In this document: positions 20,704 to 29,293 of the stretch, piece after piece
Layout: every line of letters starts with the position of its first letter
Numbering within the stretch: position 1 is the stretch's first letter
Origin: Burkholderiales bacterium
GTDB lineage: Bacteria; Pseudomonadota; Gammaproteobacteria; Burkholderiales; Burkholderiaceae_D
Direction of reading: 5' to 3'
NCBI GenBank assembly: GCA_016177875.1
Contig: JACOUL010000052.1
Coordinates: forward strand, 50,459 to 114,458
Length of the DNA: 64,000 bases
Translations under genes and position numbers: made by a program
Notes under the pieces: generated by a model
The model's database searches: none
The model's input: only the letters and a program-made list of their open reading frames with translations
What the model was told of the DNA's origin: nothing

Positions 20704-21876
20704 TTATCGCTTATTGCGAATCGGCACGTTGATTTCTTCCGCTTTTATTTCGCGTACCAACTCCGGCACCGCCCAGGCTAAAGCAGGATCATTCTTGATC
20801 TTGAAATGGTAGAGCGGCATCATGGCTTGATGATCTTCTTTGCGCAGGGTCATTTTGCCCTTCGGTGTGTCAAAGCTCATACCTTCGAGCGTAGCGATCA
20901 ATTTCTCGGTATCGGTGTCGCCATTGGTTTTCTTCAGCGCTTCGACGATCGCGATGCCTGCCGCCATGCCGCATACGGTGAAAAAGTCAGGCGGACTCTT
21001 ATAACGCTTGTAATGCTCGGCCATCAGCCAGTCGTTGGCCTTGTTTTTCGGGATGCCGTAGTAGTAATAGATGGAGCCTTCCAGGCCGGGCAGTTGCTTG
21101 TACATGGTCAAGGCGGGCAGCGTGTTGCCGCCGGTGGCGATTTCAATGCCGTATTTTTTCAAATCGAGCTCGGCAATTTTCAGCGGGTTACCAGCGCCGG
21201 CCCAGTAAATAAATACGATTTTTTTACCCGGCTTATCCTTGAGCGCATCAATCAGCCGCACCGCGCCGCCGGTGAAATCGGTGGCGTTGGCCGGCAAATA
21301 TTCTTCGCGCACGATCTTGGCGTTCTTGATCGCCTGGCGGAAAGCCTTGATGCCGTCGCGTCCGAAAGCATAATCTTGCGCCAGCGTGGCGATATAGGTG
21401 CCGGGCTTATCGACCACCACCGCATTGGTCAAAGCATCCTGCGTCGAATTGCGTGCGGTGCGGAATACGTAGCGGCTCCATTTGTCGCCTGTAATCGAAT
21501 CGGCAACGGAGGAATCGACAATCAATAATTTCTTATGCTCTTCGGCGATCGGCATCATCGCCAGCGTGACGGCCGAGCTGATGGCGCCGACCGCGATGTC
21601 GGCTTTCTCGTCCTGATAGGCGGCAGCCAAGTGTGCGCGGCCGATATCTGCCTTGCCTTGATCGTCGCGCGCGATCAATACGATCTTATTGCCGCTGACC
21701 GCCATCGTGCCGCTGGTGGCGTACTGCAAACCCAATTCCAGGCCGCGATGCGAATCGACGCCGTAGGCTTCGAACGGTCCGGTCTTCGAATAAATATGCG
21801 CAATAGTGATGTCCTTGGCATAAGCGGCTGCCGCACAACACAGCAGCGCGAACGCCGCGAATAAACGATGATTCAT
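20704..21876 (-). CDS. Periplasmic binding protein of branched-chain amino acid (Liv) type
   Basis: 390 residues. Signal peptide MNHRLFAAFALLCCAAAAYA followed by KDITIAHIYSKTGPFEAYG, the start of Peripla_BP_6 domains. DIAVGAISSAVTLAMMPIAEE and DSVADSITGD form the ligand cleft region. It captures a small molecule for an ABC importer, but no permease or ATPase gene is nearby. AGGGAG supports the start. Third gene of the cluster, between the Fe-alcohol dehydrogenase and the hydrolase, so the ligand is probably the cluster substrate. Confidence 0.93.
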   Translation of the reverse strand: MNHRLFAAFALLCCAAAAYAKDITIAHIYSKTGPFEAYGVDSHRGLELGLQYATSGTMAVSGNKIVLIARDDQGKADIGRAHLAAAYQDEKADIAVGAISSAVTLAMMPIAEEHKKLLIVDSSVADSITGDKWSRYVFRTARNSTQDALTNAVVVDKPGTYIATLAQDYAFGRDGIKAFRQAIKNAKIVREEYLPANATDFTGGAVRLIDALKDKPGKKIVFIYWAGAGNPLKIAELDLKKYGIEIATGGNTLPALTMYKQLPGLEGSIYYYYGIPKNKANDWLMAEHYKRYKSPPDFFTVCGMAAGIAIVEALKKTNGDTDTEKLIATLEGMSFDTPKGKMTLRKEDHQAMMPLYHFKIKNDPALAWAVPELVREIKAEEINVPIRNKR

Positions 21877-21979
21877 TTCTTGCTCCCTAAATGTGTTTTA
21901 CAAATTTTTAGAAAAAACAAACCCCTACGGCTGATCCCGTATTCCTGCTGCTGAAGAATTGCCTGTTACTGCGTGCTAG

Positions 21980-23140
21980 CTATTGCGCATATGCCGCTGT
22001 GTAAATCGCGAAGACGTCTTGCTCATTTACTTCGCGCGGATTGTTGACCAATAAGCGCGTCTGCAGCATGGCGTCGGAAGTCAGCCGCGGAATGTCGGTT
22101 TCGGCGATGCCGACTTGATGCAGCCAACGTTCGATGCCTGTTTCCACCGCCAGCATTTCCACATGCGCGATCAATGCATGGGTGCGCGCTTCCTCGCTAC
22201 CGGAGCAGCCGGGCACGGCGATCTCCGCCAGTTCCGCATACATCGCTGCCGCTGCCGGCGCATTGAAGCGCAGCACATGCGGCAACACCAGCGAGTTCGA
22301 CAAGCCATGCGGCACGTGAAAGATGCCGCCGATCGGGTATGCCAGCGCATGCACCGCGGCACAAGGCGCATTGGCGAACGCCTGGCCGGCCAGCATCGCA
22401 CCCAACAGCATGCCTTCGCGTGCCGCGCGGTCTTGGCCGTTGGCAAACGCCGGCAGCAAATTGGTCGTCAATAAACGCAAGGCGTCGCGCGCCAGCATGT
22501 CGGACAGCGGATTCTTTCTATGCTTGGTGGTGTAAGCCTCGATCGCATGAACGATAGCGTCGATGCCGGTCGCAGCGGTGATCTTCGGCGGCAAACCGAC
22601 GGTCAACTCGGCATCGAGCACCGTGAGATCGGCATACAGCTGCGGCGAAACGACACCCGCCTTGGTGGTGGCGCCGGTGGTGACGATGGAAATCGGCGTG
22701 ACTTCGGAACCGGTGCCGGCAGTCGTCGGCATTTGAATCAAGGGCAAACGCGCACCGCTTACTTTGCCGATGCCGTACATCTCGGACAAGCTCTGATCCG
22801 AGCCGGCCAACACCGCGATCAGCTTGGCCACATCCATGGAAGAACCGCCGCCAAGCCCCAAGATGATTTCAGCATCGGCTTGGCGCGCACGCTTAGCCGC
22901 CGCGAGTACCACGTCTTCCGATGGATCGGCCACCACGTCGTCGATCACTTGTACTTGAAAACCCGCCTCGCGCAAACTACTCAAGGCCGGCGCCAGCATG
23001 CCGCTTTTATTCAAGAAGCCGTCCGTCACCAGGCACAGATTTTTTTCCTTGAAGCGTTCGCGTAGCAGTGCCCCTAAGCGCTTGGCGGCGCCGAATTCGA
23101 CCACCAAGGCCGGAACGGTACGAAATTCAAATGCATTCAT
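21980..23140 (-). CDS. Iron-containing alcohol dehydrogenase
   Basis: 386 residues, group III alcohol dehydrogenase. NAD binding at LGLGGGSSMDVAK (95-106) and TTAGTGSEVT; metal ligands Asp194 and His198 in GIDAIVHAIEAYTT, His264 in AVHALAYP and His278 in HVPHG, the FucO-type set. It would oxidise a primary or omega-hydroxy substrate to an aldehyde. Next to a succinate-semialdehyde dehydrogenase, a 4-hydroxybutyrate-type substrate is attractive but unproven. AGAGGG upstream supports ATG 23140. Confidence 0.93.
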   Translation of the reverse strand: MNAFEFRTVPALVVEFGAAKRLGALLRERFKEKNLCLVTDGFLNKSGMLAPALSSLREAGFQVQVIDDVVADPSEDVVLAAAKRARQADAEIILGLGGGSSMDVAKLIAVLAGSDQSLSEMYGIGKVSGARLPLIQMPTTAGTGSEVTPISIVTTGATTKAGVVSPQLYADLTVLDAELTVGLPPKITAATGIDAIVHAIEAYTTKHRKNPLSDMLARDALRLLTTNLLPAFANGQDRAAREGMLLGAMLAGQAFANAPCAAVHALAYPIGGIFHVPHGLSNSLVLPHVLRFNAPAAAAMYAELAEIAVPGCSGSEEARTHALIAHVEMLAVETGIERWLHQVGIAETDIPRLTSDAMLQTRLLVNNPREVNEQDVFAIYTAAYAQ

Positions 23141-23154
23141 GTGGACCCTCTATA

Positions 23155-23176
23155 TTGTTGGGGACAGAGTACCGCT
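23155..23176. repeat. Half copy of the GGGGACAG repeat
   Basis: Identical except for one base to 11445-11466 (TTGTTGGGGACAG then AGTACCGCT), but the opposite arm is missing. It lies between the semialdehyde dehydrogenase stop and the alcohol dehydrogenase start, ending five bases short of the stop codon. Confidence 0.7.
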
Positions 23177-23181
23177 TCGCT

Positions 23182-24630
23182 TCACAACTGCACGCACACA
23201 TATTTCAGTTCGAGGTATTCGTCGATGCCGTAGCGCGAACCTTCGCGGCCGATGCCGGATTGCTTGATGCCGCCGAAGGGGCCGACTTCATTGGAAATCA
23301 TGCCGGTATTCAGCCCCACCATGCCGTATTCCAGCGCTTCCGCCACGCGCCAGGAACGGCTCAAATCGCGCGTGTACATATAAGCCGCCAAGCCGTACTC
23401 GGTATCGTTGGCCATGGCGATCGCCTGCGCTTCATCCTTGAAGCGGAACAGCGGCGCCACCGGCCCGAAAATTTCTTCGCGCGCCAGGCGCATTTTTTGT
23501 GTCGCTTCGGTGATCACCGTCGGTTGGTAGAAAGTGCCGCCCAAGGCATGGGATTTGCCGCCGACCAGAATTTGCGCGCCGTGGTCGCGTGCGTCGGCGA
23601 CTAAGGTCTCTACTTTGTCCAATGCAGCTTGGTCGATCAAAGGACCTTGCGCGACATTCGCCTCCAATCCATTGCCGACTTGGAGCGCTTCCACTTTTTC
23701 CGCGAGCTTTTTGGCGAAGGCGTCATAAATGCCGTCTTGAACGATGAAACGATTGGCGCACACGCAGGTCTGCCCGCTGTTGCGGTATTTGGCGATCAGC
23801 GCACCGGCAACGGCGGCATCTACGTCGGCGTCGTCAAACACGATAAAAGGCGCGTTGCCGCCCAATTCCAGCGAAAGGCGCTTGATGGTGGGCGCGCATT
23901 GCGCCATCAGCAAACGGCCGACTTCGGTGGAGCCGGTGAAAGATAGCTTGCGCACGACCGGGCTCGCAGTCAGTACGTCGCCGATCGCGCGTGCATCGCC
24001 GGTGACGATTTGCAGCACGCCGGCCGGCACGCCGGCGCGCTCGGCCAGCTCCGCCAGCGCAAGTGCCGATAATGGCGTTTGCTCCGCCGGCTTGACGATG
24101 ATGGCGCACCCCGCCGCCAGCGCGGGGGCGACTTTACGGGTAATCATCGCCGCCGGAAAATTCCACGGCGTGATGGCGGCGCACACGCCGACCGGCTGCT
24201 TCATGATGGCGATACGCTTGTCCGCATCCGGATGCGGTGCCAAGTCGCCGTTGATGCGGCGCGCTTCTTCGGCGAACCAATCGATGAAAGAAGCGGCGTA
24301 GCGAATTTCGCCGCGCGCTTCATTCAAGGGTTTGCCTTGCTCACGCGTCATGATGACGGCGAGGTCTTCAATGTTTGTCAGCATGAGGTCGTGCCATAAA
24401 CGCAAAATCTTCGAACGTTCTTTTGCCGACTTCGCGGCCCAGCTGCGCTGCGCGACTTGGGCTGCGGCGACTGCACGCTCGGTTTCCGCCGCGCCCAGCG
24501 AAGGCACTTCAGCCAACAATTCGGCGGTAGCAGGATCGCGCACGGCGAATCGCTCACCGCTATCGGCATCCACCCAGCGGCCATCGAGATAGGCTTGGGT
24601 CCTCAGTAACGCTGCATCGGTCAATTTCAT
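23182..24630 (-). CDS. gabD: NAD(P)-dependent succinate-semialdehyde dehydrogenase
   Basis: 482 residues from ATG 24630, the same length as E. coli GabD; GGAAAG precedes it and the 13-codon upstream extension is dropped. Seen: GVCAAITPWNFPAAM (148-162), KPAEQTPLSAL, FTGSTEVG, catalytic Glu255 in ELGGNAP and nucleophile Cys289 in SGQTCVC. Oxidises succinate semialdehyde to succinate in the cytoplasm. First gene of the cluster gabD - Fe-ADH - binding protein - hydrolase; divergent from the IclR regulator. Other semialdehydes such as glutarate semialdehyde cannot be excluded. Confidence 0.93.
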   Translation of the reverse strand: MKLTDAALLRTQAYLDGRWVDADSGERFAVRDPATAELLAEVPSLGAAETERAVAAAQVAQRSWAAKSAKERSKILRLWHDLMLTNIEDLAVIMTREQGKPLNEARGEIRYAASFIDWFAEEARRINGDLAPHPDADKRIAIMKQPVGVCAAITPWNFPAAMITRKVAPALAAGCAIIVKPAEQTPLSALALAELAERAGVPAGVLQIVTGDARAIGDVLTASPVVRKLSFTGSTEVGRLLMAQCAPTIKRLSLELGGNAPFIVFDDADVDAAVAGALIAKYRNSGQTCVCANRFIVQDGIYDAFAKKLAEKVEALQVGNGLEANVAQGPLIDQAALDKVETLVADARDHGAQILVGGKSHALGGTFYQPTVITEATQKMRLAREEIFGPVAPLFRFKDEAQAIAMANDTEYGLAAYMYTRDLSRSWRVAEALEYGMVGLNTGMISNEVGPFGGIKQSGIGREGSRYGIDEYLELKYVCVQL

Positions 24631-24662
24631 GTTGCGCTTTCCTAATCGGCTTGCTATTATTT

Positions 24663-24680
24663 CGTTCAATATACTGAACG
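24663..24680. promoter_or_regulatory. Dyad CGTTCA-N6-TGAACG in the gabD/IclR divergent promoter
   Basis: A perfect 6-bp inverted repeat with an AT-rich centre (ATATAC), 33-50 bases upstream of gabD and about 120 upstream of the IclR gene. The centre resembles a -10, so a repressor bound here would block the gabD promoter. Size and position suit an IclR-family operator. Confidence 0.5.
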
Positions 24681-24797
24681 CTATTCATTTAATGGAATGA
24701 CAGGATCGTAGGCAAAATTTGATCTGCCGTCAAGACTTTGAAAATCCCGCGATACAAATGTAATAATCGTTTGCAATACGGAACCCGGACTCTTTAT

Positions 24798-25628
24798 ATG
24801 GCACAACCCAAATTCCACACCTCCGATACATCGCCAAACGAACCCGCAGAAAAAAGCAGTTCGCCGGCCGTGGTGCGCGCGGCGCGCATATTAGATCTCA
24901 TCGCCGGCGCATCCACCCCGTTGTCCTTGGCGGAACTGGCGCGGATTTTGGAATTACCCAAGAGCTCGCTCCATGGTTTATGTGCGACGCTGGTGCAACT
25001 GCGCTTGATCACCCGCTTGGACAATGGCCAAATGAGCTTGGGTCCGCATGTGATGACATGGGCCAATGCCTTCCTGGCGAAGAGCGATATCACGCAAGAG
25101 TTTTATGCGGCTTGGGATGAAGTCAATGAATTGCCGCAAGAGACCATCACCCTCTCGGTGCTCGATGGCGCGAGTGTCGTGTATGTTGCCTGCCGCAACG
25201 GCAATCGCCCCTTGGGCGTGACCTTCCGCATTGGCATGCGTTTGCCTGCGCCTTACACGGCGACCGGTAAAGCGATGCTCGCCAGCTTTGATGAGGATGA
25301 AGTGAAAGCGCGCTTGAAAGGACCATGGCCGCAAGCCTTGACGCCGGCCGGCACGCCGAATCTCACTGCCTTCATCAAAGAATTGGCGGAAATTCGCGCG
25401 CGCGGCTATTCCATCGACGACGGCGAAGTGCGCGTAGGCATGCATTGCTTCGGCGCGCCGGTGTTCGATTCTTCCGGCGGCCACGCCGTGGCAGGCGTGG
25501 CGGTCAGCATGCTTGCTACGGAAGTTATGACGCGATCGCAAGCGAAGGCTGGTCAGGCTATTCGGCGTTTGGCCGATCGATTATCGGAGCGGATGGGGGC
25601 CAATCTGTCGCGGATGCACAAAGGGTGA
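24798..25628 (+). CDS. IclR-family transcriptional regulator
   Basis: 276 residues from ATG 24798 (an in-frame ATG at 24738 would add 20 residues). N-terminal winged helix with SLAELARILELPKSSLHGL (about 50-70), then the IclR effector-binding domain with ITLSVLDGASVVYV, RIGMRLPAPYTATGKAML and GYSIDDGEVRVGMHCFGAPV. Divergent from gabD, and a dyad in between fits autoregulation and control of the catabolic cluster. The ligand is probably a pathway intermediate. Confidence 0.94.
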   Translation: MAQPKFHTSDTSPNEPAEKSSSPAVVRAARILDLIAGASTPLSLAELARILELPKSSLHGLCATLVQLRLITRLDNGQMSLGPHVMTWANAFLAKSDITQEFYAAWDEVNELPQETITLSVLDGASVVYVACRNGNRPLGVTFRIGMRLPAPYTATGKAMLASFDEDEVKARLKGPWPQALTPAGTPNLTAFIKELAEIRARGYSIDDGEVRVGMHCFGAPVFDSSGGHAVAGVAVSMLATEVMTRSQAKAGQAIRRLADRLSERMGANLSRMHKG

Positions 25629-25745
25629 TTAGCCAACTTAGCAGCTTACTCCCTGCGCGGCAGGATGATGCTGCGTGGATCAATAGGCATGGTATCTGCG
25701 GCGTTGGGCGATGCTTAATCCAGCGATGCTCGACTCGGCAATGCT

Positions 25746-26972
25746 CTACTGATTCCCATTTTTTTGCAGGCGGCCGCAAGCGGCCATTACTTCTTTATCG
25801 ATCTGCCAGGGATCGTTCTCCGCTACTTCCGGAGAAGCGATGGAATAGGATCTGGACGCATATGCTCTTTCTATCTGCAGATCATGCAGACCATATCTAG
25901 GCGCATCATATGCAATGATAAGACGCTGTTCGCCAATGGCACTGTAAAGTGCCTCAGGCTTTCTGTAATCCAGTCGACGTAGTTCTATCTCCTCCCGCGG
26001 CTTGGGGCGCCGCGCATAGAGCCAATTATCGATCTTGACGACAGCCTTGTATTCCTGTTTTTCATCGCATCCAAATTCGCCACCTACCCCACATCGGACC
26101 ATTCTATCGTTCAGCGCAAGCGGTTCGATCGATTGAATGACGCCAATTCCAATATACCCGGCACTACATAAGACCTGGTTTCGTTGCCTGGCCTCCTGCT
26201 CCCTGGCTTCAGCCAAGCGTTGCGGCGCAGCGTCGGCAAAGCGTTTTACCTCGGCACGTCGATCGAGCGCGGCGTAAAAATCCTTGGTATTCTGGATGAA
26301 TAGACCGGCACTCATCCTGAATTGAACACCGCAATAAACGGCGATCAATCCGGTAACCAGCATTGCCGCCGGCATCCAGGACATGACCCTGCCGCGACTG
26401 CTCGCCTTCTTCTTCCCCATCAACAACAGCAAGGCGATCGCAATTCCGATCTCGGGAGTTGGCGCCAGGTACACGAACAAGAGCCACGCTTCTTTCGTGC
26501 CAAAAGCTGCGTGCACGCCACTCCACCACAAGGCAATCGGCAACAAGAATGAAATCCAGGCGGTCGCGATCAACAGGCTCTTTTCGATGCGACGCAATGC
26601 ATGCCGGTCTGAGCCGAACACCTTATGCCAACATTGCCGATACAGCAGGAAAACTCCGCAAGCAGAAACGACTGCCATCGCAAACAGTGCAAGCACGATA
26701 TCCGCATTGTCGCGCCATGCCTGGCTAATCACAGCGGGAAATTCGGAAAAGAGGAATTCCGGCGACATGAAAGTGGGCAGCGCAAGCCTTCCGGGAAGCA
26801 AGCCACCGACCATATAAATCACCCACACGATCAGCAGGAAGGCTCCCGCGAGCATCGGCACGAGCGGAATGAAAGCGCTGAGCAACAGGAATATGGCGCC
26901 GGGAATAGCCAGCGCCAGGGCAAGAACACCGGTGAAATGTAGGCCGACGATCGTTACGACCGTCCATTTCAT
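25746..26972 (-). CDS. Unrecognised membrane protein
   Basis: 408 residues from ATG 26972; the frame is open to 27068 but that overlaps the next gene. About six hydrophobic segments fill the first 230 residues (VGLHFTGVLALALAIPGAIF, ILVLALFAMAVVSACGVFLL-like stretches, WLLFVYLAPTPEIGIAIALL), followed by a soluble C-terminal part with an ALDRRAEVKRFADAAPQRLA helix and several cysteines (VLCSAGYIG, RCGVGGEFGCD). I recognise no family. It is on the strand of the propeller/MoaD operon, 41 bases after it, and convergent with the IclR gene. Confidence 0.75.
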   Translation of the reverse strand: MKWTVVTIVGLHFTGVLALALAIPGAIFLLLSAFIPLVPMLAGAFLLIVWVIYMVGGLLPGRLALPTFMSPEFLFSEFPAVISQAWRDNADIVLALFAMAVVSACGVFLLYRQCWHKVFGSDRHALRRIEKSLLIATAWISFLLPIALWWSGVHAAFGTKEAWLLFVYLAPTPEIGIAIALLLLMGKKKASSRGRVMSWMPAAMLVTGLIAVYCGVQFRMSAGLFIQNTKDFYAALDRRAEVKRFADAAPQRLAEAREQEARQRNQVLCSAGYIGIGVIQSIEPLALNDRMVRCGVGGEFGCDEKQEYKAVVKIDNWLYARRPKPREEIELRRLDYRKPEALYSAIGEQRLIIAYDAPRYGLHDLQIERAYASRSYSIASPEVAENDPWQIDKEVMAACGRLQKNGNQ

Positions 26973-27013
26973 CAACCAGCCTGTCAATGACTTAATCAAT
27001 GCCCGGAAACCTG

Positions 27014-28117
27014 TCAGGTGAACCGCACCGCATAAATCGGCGGCAAATGGGCGGAGATGCTCAGCCACGTGTCACCGCCGTTTTCCGACACCCACAAACC
27101 GCCGGTAGTCGACCCCATCATCAAAGTCTTGCCGTCATCCGTAACGGCGGCACCGTGGCGATAGACCAGGTCGTAGCAATGCCGCTGCGGTAAACCATCC
27201 CGCAATATTTCAAATGACTTACCGCCGTCGCGCGTACGCATGACGCACATAGCCGCATCGACCGGCAAACGTCTTTGATCCGCGGCCGCGGGGACAAACC
27301 AGGCGGTGTTGGGGTCTTGCGGATGCGCCGCGACGACAAATCCAAAGTCGGACACCGCGCCACTGTCGGCCTGGCCGATTTGCTGCCAATTTTGCGCGCC
27401 GTCCGCCGTGCGCCAAATACCATTGTGATGCTGGCACCACATCACATCCGGCGATGCGGCGCATTGCGAGATGCAATGTACATCCTGCATATTCTGATCT
27501 TCGGCGCGCTCGGGCGGCATGTAGGTGGCACGCATACCTTTTGCGCTCAATACCCAGCTGGCGCCGCCATCGCGCGTGCGCCATACGCCGCCGGTGGAAA
27601 CGCCCGCGAGCAAATGTTTGCTGTCGCGCGGGTCTACGCAAATCGAATGAATGCCTGCGGTGTCATAGCCGCCGCCCATCCATTCCCGGCGCTGCGGCAT
27701 ACCCCATAAGGGACGATTTAATTCCCATGAATCGCCGCGATCACAGGATTTAAACAAACCGCCGGGCAAGGTGCCGGCCCATAACACGCCCGGCTCGTCG
27801 TTGCCGCCTTGCGTCAAAGCCCAAATTTGTTTGAGCTTCCACTCCACGTCTTTGGCGCCGTCTTGCGGCTGCGCCGGATAAGCCGGCGCAGCAATCTCGG
27901 TCCAGGTGTCCGAGCCGAGGTTGCGCCGATGCAGCTTGACGCCGAAATGGCCGAGGTTGAGCGCCGCATATAAGGTGCCGTCGCGCCGATCGTACAAAGC
28001 CATGGTGACAGGATCGCCGATGAAAGAAACATGCACGACTTCCCATGCATTTTTAATGCGCGCTAATTCAAATAAACCTTTGCGCGTGGCGACCAATGCG
28101 CGATCTTGCATATTCAT
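27014..28117 (-). CDS. BNR/sortilin-type beta-propeller protein (exo-alpha-sialidase-like)
   Basis: 367 residues built from repeating propeller blades with Asp-box-like motifs: KSCDRGDSWELN, RTRDGGASWVLS, RTADGAQNWQQI, RTRDGGKSFEIL and SENGGDTWLSI. No signal peptide, so it appears cytoplasmic. Often annotated as glycosidase or photosystem-stability-like, but no sialidase active-site set is evident. It overlaps the MoaD/ThiS-like gene by ATGA (28114-28117) with GGAGG just upstream of the ATG, so the two products are made together. Confidence 0.85.
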   Translation of the reverse strand: MNMQDRALVATRKGLFELARIKNAWEVVHVSFIGDPVTMALYDRRDGTLYAALNLGHFGVKLHRRNLGSDTWTEIAAPAYPAQPQDGAKDVEWKLKQIWALTQGGNDEPGVLWAGTLPGGLFKSCDRGDSWELNRPLWGMPQRREWMGGGYDTAGIHSICVDPRDSKHLLAGVSTGGVWRTRDGGASWVLSAKGMRATYMPPERAEDQNMQDVHCISQCAASPDVMWCQHHNGIWRTADGAQNWQQIGQADSGAVSDFGFVVAAHPQDPNTAWFVPAAADQRRLPVDAAMCVMRTRDGGKSFEILRDGLPQRHCYDLVYRHGAAVTDDGKTLMMGSTTGGLWVSENGGDTWLSISAHLPPIYAVRFT

Positions 28118-28383
28118 CCTCCGGATAAAGCTTGCAATACGTGTATATGTTGGGCGTGCATGACTGAATCGGAAAGGCCGATGCGGTCATCGACCGGATG
28201 GCCGTCGATAAAGATCACGACATTGACGCGCAAATGCCCTTGTTCGTCAACGATATACCCACGCAACCGGGGGTTAATGGCGAACGCGGCCTCGAGCGCA
28301 TCGCGCAGGCGCGCGACGCTCACATCAATTTCCGGTGTTTCGGTAAAGCGCCGCAACTGCTGGGTAAAGACCAGTCTTGCCAT
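28114..28383 (-). CDS. MoaD/ThiS-family ubiquitin-like small protein
   Basis: 89 residues ending in LSGG, the free Gly-Gly tail used by MoaD, ThiS and other beta-grasp proteins as acyl-adenylate/thiocarboxylate carrier. The strand pattern (ARLVFTQQLRRF, VNVVIFIDGHPVDD, HIHVLQALSGG) fits the fold. No MoeB/ThiF activator, molybdopterin or thiamin genes are nearby; its partner is the propeller protein, whose start overlaps its stop. It may therefore be a sulfur carrier or protein tag for a dedicated pathway (inference). Confidence 0.87.
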   Translation of the reverse strand: MARLVFTQQLRRFTETPEIDVSVARLRDALEAAFAINPRLRGYIVDEQGHLRVNVVIFIDGHPVDDRIGLSDSVMHAQHIHVLQALSGG

Positions 28384-28397
28384 TAGGGGGTCTCCCT

Positions 28398-29096
28398 CTA
28401 CGCGGCAGAATCGAGGTCGCGGCTATCCAGCCCATTCAACATGGCGTCGATGTGAAAGCCCTGGACGAAATCAAAACCGAGCTGCTGAGCAAAGGCAAAC
28501 ATTTCCGGCGTCTCTATCCATTCGGCGACGCTGGAGATACCGGCTTTGCGCCATTGTTCGAGCAAGGCGCGCAATCCCGCTTCCGCTTGGCGGTCCGCCA
28601 TCGCGGCGGCCAAGCATTTGCCGTCCACCTTGATGAACGACACGGCATCCAGCGCAAAAGCGCGCGGCAACGCATCGAGCGTGCGGCCGAAATCGTCCAA
28701 CGCAAATAGCACGCCGTTGGCGCTCAATGCGTCGATCTTCTGGAGTATCGCACTGAAGGCGGCATCGTCCGCGACCGACTCGCTAAGCTCGAAATAGACT
28801 TTGTTTTGCTTCGATGCGTCGATGAATTGCTGCGCAGGGATTTCAAGAAATGCCTTGGCGCATAAATTGACGAACATGGTCGGCAAGGTATCGGGCGGCG
28901 TATCGCATAAGTGCATGACGACCGATTTGTCGATCTCCGACCATTCCGGCGGCGTGCCGCCGCGAAACAGAATTTCAAATCCGAATACCAATCCATTCTC
29001 AGCGCCCATTACGGGCTGCATGAAAAACGGCATAGGATCTTGATAGGTTTTGTTCCGGTCGAGCAGGAACAATTGATGGTTATTCGCTTGTTTCAT
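28398..29096 (-). CDS. Small EAL-domain protein (variant EIL motif)
   Basis: 232 residues from ATG 29096; the frame opens to 29165 but AAAGAG precedes the inner ATG. A single EAL domain. The signature is EIL instead of EAL (GFEILFRG); the other catalytic positions appear kept: Asn in FVNLC, Glu in YFELSES, DDFG, Lys in FIKVDGK, Glu in VAEWIE, Gln in FVQGFHI. It may be a weak c-di-GMP phosphodiesterase or a binding protein. It precedes the MoaD-propeller operon by 14 bases on the same strand. Confidence 0.85.
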   Translation of the reverse strand: MKQANNHQLFLLDRNKTYQDPMPFFMQPVMGAENGLVFGFEILFRGGTPPEWSEIDKSVVMHLCDTPPDTLPTMFVNLCAKAFLEIPAQQFIDASKQNKVYFELSESVADDAAFSAILQKIDALSANGVLFALDDFGRTLDALPRAFALDAVSFIKVDGKCLAAAMADRQAEAGLRALLEQWRKAGISSVAEWIETPEMFAFAQQLGFDFVQGFHIDAMLNGLDSRDLDSAA

Positions 29097-29293
29097 GATT
29101 GCGCTCTTTTTATAGTCGTAGCGGCCTGTCTCCCCTGGCTCTTGAGTACTACGCTCGCCCATCATAAACCGAAACTTGAGAAATCAGAAACTTGTGCGAA
29201 AATTTTAACAAAGACTTACGCGGCACCGTGTACGTCATGAAAACCTTGCATAGTCGAAGCGGTCAAATGCCTTGGATTCCAAGAAAATTAACC

